A DNA stretch of 34,301 nucleotides from DATFMP01 sp035266845 (GCA_035266845.1 DATFMP010000056.1:1-34301), one strand, 5' to 3'; positions 1 through 6,753 are shown, counted from the stretch's first letter. Translations and numbers: made by a program. The notes: generated by a model from the sequence alone, not told the origin.

Positions 1-366
1 AGCTGCCTGCACCTGGCCGTGCTGGAGTTCACGGACCGCAACGGCCCGCTGGAACCGGCGGATTGGGTGACGCTGAAGGTGAGCAACCACTGCCGCGAAC
101 CCGTGCGGCATATGCTGGTGGATCTGTACCTGGTGGACGTGTTGGGCAACGTCTACGGCACGCGCCTGTGGGTGCTGCAGCGCGGCGAGGTGCTGGCGCC
201 CGGCCGCAGCAAGATCGACCGCTACCCAGTGCCGGACGATGCGGACCACGTGCCCAGCCAGTGGGCCGTGCGCCTGGACCACGTGGAGAAGCCGTCGGAC
301 TTCCGGCGGCGCGCCCAGGCCCGTCCGCCTGCCCGCACGCAGCCCAGTGCTGTCACCCGCCGCTAG
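1..366 (+). CDS. C-terminal part of an unrecognised protein (5' end outside window)
   Basis: The frame is open from base 1, giving 121 residues before a TAG stop. The first internal start is a GTG at base 19, but the residues before it read as normal coding sequence, so I treat the gene as cut by the window edge. The visible part alternates hydrophobic and polar residues and contains VTLKVSNHCREPV and LVDLYLVDVLGNVYG, which resembles a beta-sandwich domain. It ends in a polar, Arg/Pro-rich tail. I do not recognise a family and assign no function. Its TAG stop shares the tetranucleotide CTAG with the stop of the convergent enoyl-CoA hydratase-fold gene, so the two coding regions overlap by four bases. 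Confidence 0.6.
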   Translation, partial: SCLHLAVLEFTDRNGPLEPADWVTLKVSNHCREPVRHMLVDLYLVDVLGNVYGTRLWVLQRGEVLAPGRSKIDRYPVPDDADHVPSQWAVRLDHVEKPSDFRRRAQARPPARTQPSAVTRR

Positions 367-1163
367 CGGCCCCGGAACGCCGGCCGCCGCTTCTCCATGA
401 AGGCCCGCCGCCCCTCGATGTAGTCCTCGCTGGCGAAGCAGGCCTCCACCAGCGCCTCGGAGCGCGCCAGGTCGCGCTGGGCGGGGTCCTTGCGCAGTTC
501 GGCCACGGTGGCCTTGACGGCACCGATGGTGAGCGGGGCGTTGCCGGCCACGGCGTCCGCCAGCTCGCGCATCTGGTCCTCCAACTGCCCGGGGGGCAGC
601 ACGCGGTTCACCAGCCCCATCGTCAGCGCTTCCTCCGCGGAGAACTGGCGCCCGGTGTAGAAGATCTCCTTGGCGAAGGACGGGCCCACCAGCTCCATCA
701 GCTTGCGCACGCCGGGGTACTGGTAACCCACCCCCAGCTTGGCCGCAGGCACCCCGAAGCGCGAGCCTTCCGCGCAGATGCGCAGGTCGCACGAGACGGC
801 GATGCCCATGCCGCCCCCGATGCAGTAGCCGTTGATCATGGCGATGGTGGGCTTGGGGCAGTGCGTCAGGGCCGAGCTGGCCTGCGCGCCCACCTCGTCG
901 TACTTGAGCGTGTCCTCTTTGGAGGCGCGCACGGATTCGAACTCGGAGATGTCCGCGCCGGAGACGAACGCGCGATCTCCCGCGCCGCGCAGCACGATCA
1001 CGCGCACCTGCGGGTCGGCCACGAACGCCTCCACGATGGGCGCCACCGCCGCCCACATGTCCAGCGACATGGCGTTGTGCCGCTTGGGGTTGTTGAAGAT
1101 CAGCCAGCCGATAGGGCCGTCCTGCTCCGCAATCATCTTCTCGCTATGGGATTCCAGCTTCAT
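363..1163 (-). CDS. Enoyl-CoA hydratase/isomerase family protein lacking both catalytic glutamates
   Basis: This 266-residue protein has the usual length and fold signature of the crotonase superfamily. It shows the acyl-CoA oxyanion-hole segments RAFVSGADISEF (residues 65-76) and GYCIGGGMGIAVSCD (112-126). In canonical hydratases two glutamates 20 residues apart (Glu144 and Glu164 in the rat enzyme) add water. Here the aligned positions are Gly120 and Ala140, in GGGMGIA and GVPAAKLG. It should still bind an acyl-CoA, but straightforward hydration is unlikely. Crotonase-fold isomerases, decarboxylases and hydrolases are alternatives. The start is the first ATG; its ribosome binding site is weak. 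A good promoter candidate lies 80-110 bp upstream. It is the last gene of the minus-strand run and converges on the partial gene at the window edge. Confidence 0.9.
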   Translation of the reverse strand: MKLESHSEKMIAEQDGPIGWLIFNNPKRHNAMSLDMWAAVAPIVEAFVADPQVRVIVLRGAGDRAFVSGADISEFESVRASKEDTLKYDEVGAQASSALTHCPKPTIAMINGYCIGGGMGIAVSCDLRICAEGSRFGVPAAKLGVGYQYPGVRKLMELVGPSFAKEIFYTGRQFSAEEALTMGLVNRVLPPGQLEDQMRELADAVAGNAPLTIGAVKATVAELRKDPAQRDLARSEALVEACFASEDYIEGRRAFMEKRRPAFRGR

Positions 1164-1243
1164 CGTGAGAACCTGCGCTCCGCTCTGGGGGGACTGCCGG
1201 GGGCGGTGGGGCTCCGGGACGCTCCGCCGCGCTAGACCGCCAC

Positions 1244-1273
1244 AGTCTATGCCGCCCGCCCCGCCGTTGGCAA
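1244..1273 (-). promoter_or_regulatory. Sigma70-type promoter candidate upstream of the enoyl-CoA hydratase-fold gene
   Basis: Read on the minus strand, TTGCCA (1273-1268) and TAGACT (1249-1244) are separated by 18 bp. The -35 box matches five of six consensus bases and the -10 box four of six. Transcription would start near 1237, leaving a leader of about 75 nt before the ATG at 1163. Inferred from sequence only. Confidence 0.45.
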
Positions 1274-1310
1274 TCGCGGGGGCTGGGCACCCGCGGGGCT
1301 GTGCAGGCAG

Positions 1311-1331
1311 CGGGGGCGTCAGACGCCCCCG
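1311..1331 (-). terminator. GC-rich perfect hairpin downstream of the metallo-beta-lactamase gene
   Basis: CGGGGGCGTC and GACGCCCCCG form a perfect 10-bp inverted repeat around a single A. It lies 50 bp past the stop of the metallo-beta-lactamase gene, where a terminator is expected, but no T tract follows. It may stall polymerase or protect a 3' end rather than act as a classical intrinsic terminator. Confidence 0.4.
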
Positions 1332-1380
1332 GGATCGATGCCCAGGTGCGAATCGGCGGACGCCGCCCGGCGCCCCGCCC

Positions 1381-2256
1381 CTAGACGTGGCTGGCCAGCC
1401 CGCTGCGCAGGAGGGACACGCGGCCCGGCTCCACAGCGAAGCACATGCCGTCCTCGCCGATGGAGAGCCCGCCGCCGTAGTCGCGCCGCACGTCGGCCAC
1501 CACGCGCTCGCGGTCGAAGGCCGTGGGCACGAAATGCGTCAGCGCCAGGTGACCCGCGCCCGCCTCCGCGGCCACCCGGCCCACCTCGTCCGTGGTGGTG
1601 TGGTAGGCGCGGATGTTGCGCCGGGCCTGCTCCGGGGCGGCCTTGCGGCGCTCCTCGTAGTCCCGGTGCACGAAGGCCTCGTGTACCAGCAGGTCGCAGT
1701 CCCGCGCCAGGGCGATCAGCTCGGGACAGTACGCCGTGTCGCCGGAGATCACCGCGCTGGCGCCGTCCGGGGTGTCGAAGCGGAAGCCGAAGGCCTGCGG
1801 GATGGGTTGGTGGCGCACCTCCGTGTTGCTGATGCGCACGTGCTCCGTCTCCAGCACCCACTGCCCGTCGATCTCCTCGATGCGCGCCTCCAGGCCGTCC
1901 GGTGGGCGCAGCTCGTGGGCCTTGCGCTGGGCGAACTCCGGCTCCCAGGCCGCCAGCAGATCGCCGAAGAAGCGGCGCGTGCGGCGCGGCCCGAACACGC
2001 GCAGGGGGGCGTTGCGGTTCTGGTGCCAGCCGGAGATGAGCAGCTGGATGAAGTCCACCGTGTGATCCGAGTGCAGGTGCGTCAGCAGCAGCGCCGTGAT
2101 GCGCGCGCCGTTGCTGCCGTGGGCCAGCAGGCGCTGCGTGACCCCGCTGCCGCAATCCACCAGCCAGCTCTCCGGCCCGGTCTCCACCAGGGCCGCAGGG
2201 CCATAGCGGTGCAGGTCGGCGTTGGGGCACCCGGTGCCCAGCAGGGTCACGCGCAT
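1381..2256 (-). CDS. Metallo-beta-lactamase-fold hydrolase (RNase Z / AtsA-like)
   Basis: The 291-residue protein begins MRVTLLGTG and carries the zinc-binding motif THLHSDHTVD (residues 59-68, HxHxDH), a central ISGDTAY with the bridging aspartate, and a late LTHF histidine. This layout matches the ElaC/AtsA branch, which includes tRNA 3' endonuclease and arylsulfatase-like enzymes. Which ester or phosphodiester it cuts cannot be told from sequence. I chose the ATG at 2256 because AAAGGAG sits nine bases before it and the fold starts directly after; the longer frame upstream has no homology I recognise. No signal peptide is visible, so it should be cytoplasmic. A hairpin follows its stop. 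It lies between repeat-bearing intergenic stretches, so co-transcription with neighbours is uncertain. Confidence 0.88.
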   Translation of the reverse strand: MRVTLLGTGCPNADLHRYGPAALVETGPESWLVDCGSGVTQRLLAHGSNGARITALLLTHLHSDHTVDFIQLLISGWHQNRNAPLRVFGPRRTRRFFGDLLAAWEPEFAQRKAHELRPPDGLEARIEEIDGQWVLETEHVRISNTEVRHQPIPQAFGFRFDTPDGASAVISGDTAYCPELIALARDCDLLVHEAFVHRDYEERRKAAPEQARRNIRAYHTTTDEVGRVAAEAGAGHLALTHFVPTAFDRERVVADVRRDYGGGLSIGEDGMCFAVEPGRVSLLRSGLASHV

Positions 2257-2310
2257 GGATGCAGGCTCCTTTCTCGATAGGGCCGTGGCGTTGCGAGCCG
2301 GTGTCGGTGA

Positions 2311-2410
2311 CCGGCGGGGTCTTGCCCGCAATTGGAGTCCAGGGAGCCAGGCTCCCTGGTGGGGTCTGGGGGCAACGCCCCCATTGCCATCGTGCTCTGC
2401 AAAGCAGACC
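2311..2410 (-). repeat. Hairpin-rich 3' element, copy 1 (after the SH3-domain gene)
   Basis: This stretch carries two hairpins: CCAGGGAGC with GCTCCCTGG (2339-2359), and TGGGGGC with GCCCCCA (2367-2383). A nearly identical arrangement, including the flank CTTGCCCGCAA, recurs at 32156-32255, and a rearranged copy lies at 4238-4345. On the minus strand it begins directly at the TAG stop of the SH3-domain gene. It may end transcription or stabilise a 3' end. No T tract is present. Confidence 0.7.
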
Positions 2411-2977
2411 CTACTGCTCCTCCGCCTGCACAGGGGCGGGGTCCAGGAAGGCCTTGGCCACGTAGCCGCGGGCGGGGATGCTGATGCGCACCCACTCGCT
2501 GTTGACGTCGCCCTCCACCAGCACGCGCTGGCCCTTGTAGAGCACACCCACCTGCTGCCGGCGGGAATCCGGCCCGTCGCGCACGTTGAGCTGGTTGGCC
2601 GTCACCACGTACCAGTTGCGGGCGGCGGCCTCGCGCCGCAGCTCGGCCACGTTGAACGAGCGCGGCCCGAACAGCATCAGCCCCAGTCCCACCAGCAGGG
2701 CCAGCACCACGCCGGGCACCACGAACAGGCGCGGGTCGGCCCGCAGGGTCGTCACCCACTGGGCGGGCCGCAGGGCGCCGGGCCCGGGCAGCCAGCGCGT
2801 GGCGTCCAGCAGGCCCAGGCGCGTGGCGTCCGGCGGCCGCTCGAACATGGCGCTGCGCGCCTCGTCCGCGTAGTCCGTGAGGCGCCAGCCGCGCGTGCCC
2901 ATCCAGGCCGCCACGTGCTCCAGGCGCGCCTTGCGGGCCGGGGCGCTGGGGCCCGGGATCTTGAGGATGCGGATCAT
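2411..2977 (-). CDS. Single-pass membrane protein with C-terminal bacterial SH3 domain
   Basis: The 188-residue product has a polar, Arg-rich N-terminal half (1-83), one transmembrane segment at about 84-104 (LFVVPGVVLALLVGLGLMLF), and a C-terminal bacterial SH3 domain at about 120-182. The SH3 core is recognisable as YVVTANQLNVRDGPD, then VGVLYKGQRVLV and WVRIS. Such domains usually bind peptidoglycan or cell-wall peptides, and with one membrane anchor this one probably sits on the periplasmic face. The ATG at 2977 opens the conserved-looking protein; the frame upstream runs into the amidohydrolase gene and is a shadow. It lies 44 bp after the amidohydrolase stop and may share its transcript. 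The specific role is unknown. Confidence 0.8.
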   Translation of the reverse strand: MIRILKIPGPSAPARKARLEHVAAWMGTRGWRLTDYADEARSAMFERPPDATRLGLLDATRWLPGPGALRPAQWVTTLRADPRLFVVPGVVLALLVGLGLMLFGPRSFNVAELRREAAARNWYVVTANQLNVRDGPDSRRQQVGVLYKGQRVLVEGDVNSEWVRISIPARGYVAKAFLDPAPVQAEEQ

Positions 2978-3021
2978 CGCCTCGCTGGGTCTGGGGGCGC
3001 CGGGCGGCGGGGCACCTCGTC

Positions 3022-4053
3022 TCAGGCCGGCCGCAGCCCGAACAGGACCGCCGCGTTGTCGTACAGGATGCGACGTTTGGCCTCCCGGCTCAAGGGCAGC
3101 GCCCCGATGCTGCCCACGGCATGGCTGAGCGGGTAGGGAATGTTGGGAAAGTCGCTGCCGAAGAGCACCTTGTGCGAGATCGCCTCCATCCGTGCCAGTT
3201 GCTCGGGCGGGAAGGGATCGCAGGTGGCGAAGCCCACGAATACCATGGTGGTGTCCAGGTACAGCGTGGGGTGCTGCTCGGCCAGCGCGAGGTAATCGTC
3301 GCATTCCCAGGCCCCCATGTGTGCCACCACCACGCGCAGCGCCGGGTGCCGCGCCAGCAGCGCCCGCAGGAACGTCGGCTCGGTGAAGCGGCCCGGCTCC
3401 GGCGCGCTGCCGCAGTGGATCACCACGGGCAGCCCTGCCGCCTCGATCTGCTCGAAGGCCGGCGCCAGTTGCGGCAGGGTGGGGTCCAGGTCGGACACGC
3501 GCAGGTGCAGCTTGAAGCCGCGGAAGCCGTAGTCCTCGATGCAGCGCCGCACGTCTTCGGGCGCCTGCGGCTCGGCGAAGAAGGTGCCGCAGGGGATGGC
3601 CTCGGGCGTGCGCGCGCAGAACTCCGCGGTCCACTCGTTGAGCCACGCCGCCATGTTGGGGCGGTGCGCGTAGTTAAGCGTGGTGAAGCGTTGCACCTTG
3701 TTGCGGCGCACCCACTCCAGCCGGCCCTCGGGGAGCTGACGGTAGGTGATGGGCCAGTAGTGGCGGTCGAAGTAGTCCCAGATCTTGCGCATCACCGATT
3801 CGGGGAACCAGTGCGAGTGCGCGTCGATCAGCCCGTCCAGCCCCAGTTCCCGCAGTAGCGGGCCATGCCGCACGCGCCCGTCGTCCCGCGGGGGCACGGG
3901 CGTGGTGCCCTCCAGCCAGCCGAAGCGCGCGGGCCGGGGCGCATCGGCGCCGCCCGCCTCGCCGCGCGGGTGGCCATGCCCGTGCGCGTGATCGTCGCCT
4001 TCGTCATCCGCCAGGGCCGCCAGGGCCGCACAGGTGCCGCCGTACATCGCCAT
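3022..4053 (-). CDS. COG2159 amidohydrolase-2 family enzyme (ACMSD-type decarboxylase or hydrolase)
   Basis: The 343-residue protein is a metal-dependent TIM-barrel enzyme. Visible ligands are His79 and His81 in IDAHSHWF, His213 in VVIHCGS, His245 in VVAHMGAWE, and Asp301 in LFGSDFPN. This set is typical of the amidohydrolase_2 family, which includes aminocarboxymuconate semialdehyde decarboxylase and 5-carboxyvanillate decarboxylase as well as true hydrolases. A decarboxylase role would suit the nearby hydratase/decarboxylase paralogues, but this is inference. The N-terminus is odd: residues 16-32 are Asp- and His-rich (DDEGDDHAHGHGHPRGE) and may bind metal. The start is uncertain, since no clear ribosome binding site precedes either ATG at 4053 or 4047. 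A promoter candidate lies about 60 bp upstream. Confidence 0.87.
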   Translation of the reverse strand: MAMYGGTCAALAALADDEGDDHAHGHGHPRGEAGGADAPRPARFGWLEGTTPVPPRDDGRVRHGPLLRELGLDGLIDAHSHWFPESVMRKIWDYFDRHYWPITYRQLPEGRLEWVRRNKVQRFTTLNYAHRPNMAAWLNEWTAEFCARTPEAIPCGTFFAEPQAPEDVRRCIEDYGFRGFKLHLRVSDLDPTLPQLAPAFEQIEAAGLPVVIHCGSAPEPGRFTEPTFLRALLARHPALRVVVAHMGAWECDDYLALAEQHPTLYLDTTMVFVGFATCDPFPPEQLARMEAISHKVLFGSDFPNIPYPLSHAVGSIGALPLSREAKRRILYDNAAVLFGLRPA

Positions 4054-4111
4054 CGTCGTCGCGGGTGCTCGGTTGGTGCCGGGACTGCCGGCCGGGTGCT
4101 CACCGTCCCGC

Positions 4112-4141
4112 AGCCTAGCAGGGCGGGGCGGGGCGCGTCAT
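4112..4141 (-). promoter_or_regulatory. Promoter candidate for the amidohydrolase gene
   Basis: On the minus strand ATGACG (4141-4136, four of six consensus bases) is followed after 18 bp by TAGGCT (4117-4112). The predicted leader is about 50 nt. The -35 box is formed by the left end of the adjacent GTCAT repeat. The same TAGGCT hexamer appears upstream of other minus-strand genes. Confidence 0.38.
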
Positions 4142-4212
4142 CCCCCCCGCGGTGCGGCCAAGTCTGGCCAGGGGCAGCGGAACAGCAGGTGCCTCGCTGC
4201 GCTCGGCATGAC
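4137..4212. repeat. GTCAT...ATGAC intergenic repeat, copy 1
   Basis: The 76-bp unit starts GTCATCC and ends CTGCGCTCGGCATGAC, with AACAGCAGGTGCCTCG just before the end. It matches three other intergenic copies at 8778, 9772 and 16537 in its right half and in its inverted ends. All four read in the same direction. Confidence 0.75.
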
Positions 4213-4237
4213 CGGAGTCTGGCCCGTCGATCGCCTG

Positions 4238-4345
4238 GGTTCTGTTTTGAAAAGCATGATGGTGATGGGGGCAAGACCCCGCCGGCCTGGGTCAGGGTCC
4301 GTATCGGGGGTGTGGGGGCCCTCGGCCCCCGCGCTGGATGTCTTG
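4238..4345 (+). repeat. Hairpin-rich element, copy 2 (rearranged)
   Basis: Its left part (TTCTGTTTTGAAAAGC, then ATGATGG and ATGGGGGC) aligns with the stop-proximal part of copy 1 read on the other strand. It also holds GGCAAGACCCCGCCGG, which matches the outer flank of copy 1, and a hairpin GGGGGCC/GGCCCCC at 4314-4330. The order of modules differs from copies 1 and 3, so this is a mosaic of the same parts. Confidence 0.6.
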
Positions 4346-4346
4346 T

Positions 4347-4377
4347 GATTCCTAAGCGGCTGAACCGCTTAAGAATC
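4347..4377 (-). terminator. 13-bp stem hairpin after the mandelate racemase-type gene
   Basis: On the minus strand GATTC-T-TAAGCGG pairs with CCGCTTA-G-GAATC across a five-base loop. The single mismatch is a pairable G-U in the minus-strand RNA but an A-C mismatch in the plus-strand RNA, which suggests it acts in the minus-strand transcript. It begins about 17 bp past the stop. No T tract follows, so termination is possible rather than certain. Confidence 0.45.
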
Positions 4378-4393
4378 CATTCCCAAACAGAGC

Positions 4394-5497
4394 CTAGCCT
4401 TTGAAGGGATGGTCCTTGAGCACCTCTGGCTTGAAGGCCAGGCCGTGGCCCGGCCGGTCCGGCACGCGCACGGTGCCGTTCTCCGGGGGCAGGGGGTGCA
4501 CCCATAGGTCGTCGTGCCAGCCCATGTATTCCAGCCAGCTCCCGTTGGGGATGGAGGCCAGCACGTGCGCCATCAGCTCGTGGTACAGGTGCGGCGCAAT
4601 GCGGATGCCCCAGGTATCGGCCACGGTGGCGATCTTGCGCAGCTCCGTGAGCCCGCCGCGCATTACGTCCGGCTGCAGGATGGGCACGCAGGGGTCTTCG
4701 AAGAACGGCCGCAGGTCCCACCGCCCGAAGTGGTTCTCGCCCCCCACGATGCGCAGGGAGGTGGCCTTGGCCACGCGGCGGTAGCCCGCGAAGTCGTGCG
4801 CCACCACGGGCTCCTCCAGCCAGTAGATATCGAAGGCCTCGAACTTGCGCGCCATGGGGATGGCCACGTCCGCCGTCCAGCCCTGGTTCACGTCGATCAT
4901 GATCTCGATCTCCTCCCCCAGCGCCTCGCGCATGCGGCGCACGTTGAGTGCGTCCTGCTGCTGCGTGAAGACGTGGGCCACCTGCATCTTGATGGCCTGG
5001 AAGCCCTGCGAGACGTAGCGGTGCGCCTTCTCGATCATGCCGTCGCCCCCCAGCCCGCGGAAGCAGCCGCTGCCGTAGATGGGCAGCTCGTCGGCATGGG
5101 CGCCCCACAGCTTGTAGAGCGGCAGCCCGGCGTGCTTGCCGTGGGCATCCCACAGGGCGATGTCCAGCAGCGAGAGCGCCATCACGGAGAGCCCCATGCG
5201 GCCCTGCACGTAGGTGCCGCCGTACATCGCCTGCCACAGCCGCTCGGTGTGCGTGACGTCCTGGCCGATCAGCATCGGCTTGAACACGTCGTGCACGCAG
5301 GCGTCGATGGCCCGCAGGGCCCCGCCCAGCGGCTGGATGTAGCCCATCCCCACCACGCCCCCGGCCGTCTCGACCTCCGCCACCACGAACTGGCGCAGGG
5401 GGCGGATGCCCAGCCCGGTCTGCGGCGGGTCGGTGAATGGCAGCGAGATGAGCTGCGTGCGGACGTCCTTGATGATCGTATCGCGGTGTGCGGCCAT
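4394..5497 (-). CDS. Mandelate racemase/muconate lactonizing enzyme-family (enolase superfamily) acid-sugar dehydratase or racemase
   Basis: The 367-residue protein has the two-domain enolase-superfamily layout at the usual length. Metal ligands are Asp202 (IDVNQGW), Glu228 (WLEEPV) and Glu254 (GGENHFG). His303 (IAPHLYHE) with Asp277 (QPDVMRGG) gives the His-Asp dyad of the mandelate racemase subgroup, and Glu323 (WLEYM) matches the third acid. The Lys-x-Lys pair is altered to K170-M-Q172, so the usual second catalytic lysine is missing. The family abstracts a proton alpha to a carboxylate, most often to dehydrate sugar acids to 2-keto-3-deoxy acids. The ATG at 5497 has AGGAG about ten bases before it. 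The DapA-type and dehydrogenase genes nearby would suit a sugar-acid route. Confidence 0.9.
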   Translation of the reverse strand: MAAHRDTIIKDVRTQLISLPFTDPPQTGLGIRPLRQFVVAEVETAGGVVGMGYIQPLGGALRAIDACVHDVFKPMLIGQDVTHTERLWQAMYGGTYVQGRMGLSVMALSLLDIALWDAHGKHAGLPLYKLWGAHADELPIYGSGCFRGLGGDGMIEKAHRYVSQGFQAIKMQVAHVFTQQQDALNVRRMREALGEEIEIMIDVNQGWTADVAIPMARKFEAFDIYWLEEPVVAHDFAGYRRVAKATSLRIVGGENHFGRWDLRPFFEDPCVPILQPDVMRGGLTELRKIATVADTWGIRIAPHLYHELMAHVLASIPNGSWLEYMGWHDDLWVHPLPPENGTVRVPDRPGHGLAFKPEVLKDHPFKG

Positions 5498-5576
5498 GGC
5501 GGCTGGGCTCCTGGGGCAGCGGGTGCGCCTGCGACAGCCGGGACGCCCGGGGGACGTCCGGCAGGCCCATAGGGGC

Positions 5577-5606
5577 AGCATGCGGCATCCCGGGCCAGGG
5601 ATGCAA
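5577..5606 (-). promoter_or_regulatory. Weak promoter candidate upstream of the enolase-superfamily gene
   Basis: TTGCAT (5606-5601) and CATGCT (5582-5577) are 18 bp apart on the minus strand, about 80 bp before the ATG at 5497. The -10 box is poor (three of six), so this is tentative. The rest of the 200-bp gap shows nothing I can support. Confidence 0.25.
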
Positions 5607-5697
5607 CCCGCCGGTGTAGCGGGCATCTTCAGGCCATCCGGTCAAGGTCCGTCCGCCCTGCCCCGCCACTCAGCGCGGGGAACGGCTGGTGGCGCGC

Positions 5698-6753
5698 CTA
5701 CCCGCGCGCCTCGGGCAGGGTCACGCCCAGGCGCTGGGCGCAGGCGGCCAGATCGGCCCAGACGGGCGGCTCCAGCGTGATGCCGGATTCCAGCCGCGCG
5801 GCGCGGTTGCGGGCCTCGTACTCGCCCGGCACCATCACGGGCGGCGCTCCCGGGCTCGTGGGCGTGGCGTGCAGGTAGTCCACGTAGGCACCGACCTGCG
5901 CCTCGTACTCGCTGCGCTCCAGGAACACGTCGGGGTCGATGCAGATCACGAACGTACCGTTGTTCAGGTCGCGGGGCTTGGTCATGGCCGTGCCGGAGCC
6001 GGCCAGCACCCCGGAGAGCAGGTCCACCATCACCCCCAGCGCGTAGCCCTTGTGCCCCTGGCCGCCGCCCAGGGGCAGCAACATGGCCGCGCCATCCACG
6101 AAGGCCTGGGGATCGCTGGCGGGCGTGCCATCCTTGTTCACGATCCAGCCCTCGCCGGCGGGCTGGCCGCGGGAGAGCGCCTGGCGCACCTTGTTGGCCG
6201 CCACGGCCGAAGTGGCGAAGTCCAGCAGGATCGGGGGGCCCTTGGGATTGGGAAAGCCGGCGCCCAGCGGGTTCGTGCCCAGCCGCGGGGCCAGCCCGCC
6301 GAAGGGCGTGACCAGCACGCCGCGCCCCTGCCCGTTCACGGTGACCAGCCCCACCAGCCCCGCCGCCGCGATCATCTCCGGGTAGGCCCCCACGCGCCCC
6401 ACGTGGTTCAGGTTGCGCACGCCCACGGCGGAGAGCCCGGTGCCCCGGCACTTGGCGATGGCCAGCTCGGTGGCGTGGGTGGCGGCCACGTAGCCCAGGT
6501 TGTCGTGGCCATCCAGCACGGCGGTGGCGGGCGTCTCGCGCACCACCTCCACCGGCGCCCCGGCGCGGATCACGCCCTCCTCGATCAGCCCCACGTAGCG
6601 CGAGGTCTGCCGCACGCCGTGGGTGTCGTGGCCCGTCAGGTTCGCCTCCACCATCAGCCGGGCAGTCAGCGCGGCCTGGTCGTCCGGCACGGCCACGGCC
6701 CGGAAGCAGTCGGTGGTCAGGGTGCGGAGCTCATCCGCGGTGAAGATGGGCAT
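5698..6753 (-). CDS. Malate/L-lactate dehydrogenase family (Ldh_2, YlbC/AllD type) oxidoreductase
   Basis: The 351-residue protein belongs to the NAD(P)-dependent 2-hydroxyacid dehydrogenase family that is unrelated to classical Rossmann malate dehydrogenase. Members include ureidoglycolate and sulfolactate dehydrogenases and Delta1-piperideine-2-carboxylate reductase. Visible signatures are GHDTHGV (41-47, catalytic-site His45), LNHVGRVGAYPE with His117, and the glycine-rich GGGQGHKGYALG. The substrate cannot be read from sequence; a 2-keto/2-hydroxy acid pair is expected. The start at 6753 has AGGA nine bases upstream, and the longer frame above it is antisense-like junk. It lies 46 bp after the DapA-family gene and probably shares its transcript, which suggests it reduces or oxidises a product of that enzyme. 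Confidence 0.9.
   Translation of the reverse strand: MPIFTADELRTLTTDCFRAVAVPDDQAALTARLMVEANLTGHDTHGVRQTSRYVGLIEEGVIRAGAPVEVVRETPATAVLDGHDNLGYVAATHATELAIAKCRGTGLSAVGVRNLNHVGRVGAYPEMIAAAGLVGLVTVNGQGRGVLVTPFGGLAPRLGTNPLGAGFPNPKGPPILLDFATSAVAANKVRQALSRGQPAGEGWIVNKDGTPASDPQAFVDGAAMLLPLGGGQGHKGYALGVMVDLLSGVLAGSGTAMTKPRDLNNGTFVICIDPDVFLERSEYEAQVGAYVDYLHATPTSPGAPPVMVPGEYEARNRAARLESGITLEPPVWADLAACAQRLGVTLPEARG

Larger units (their letters stand above)
4054..4393. other. 340-bp gene-free stretch with promoter, two repeats and a hairpin
   Basis: No credible gene is visible here. From left to right it holds the amidohydrolase promoter candidate (4112-4141), one copy of the GTCAT-ended repeat (4137-4212), a rearranged copy of the GC-hairpin element (4238-4345), and a long AT-richer hairpin (4347-4377) just past the mandelate racemase-type gene. 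Confidence 0.7.

Noticed and set aside
2257..2410. The repeat-rich gap as a CRISPR array or riboswitch
   Set aside because: There are only two different hairpins with no regular repeat-spacer pattern, and it follows rather than precedes the gene it adjoins on the minus strand.
3828..5669. 613-residue minus-strand ORF overlapping the enolase-type and amidohydrolase genes
   Set aside because: It is a frame-shifted reading of two well-supported genes and the repeat-filled gap between them.
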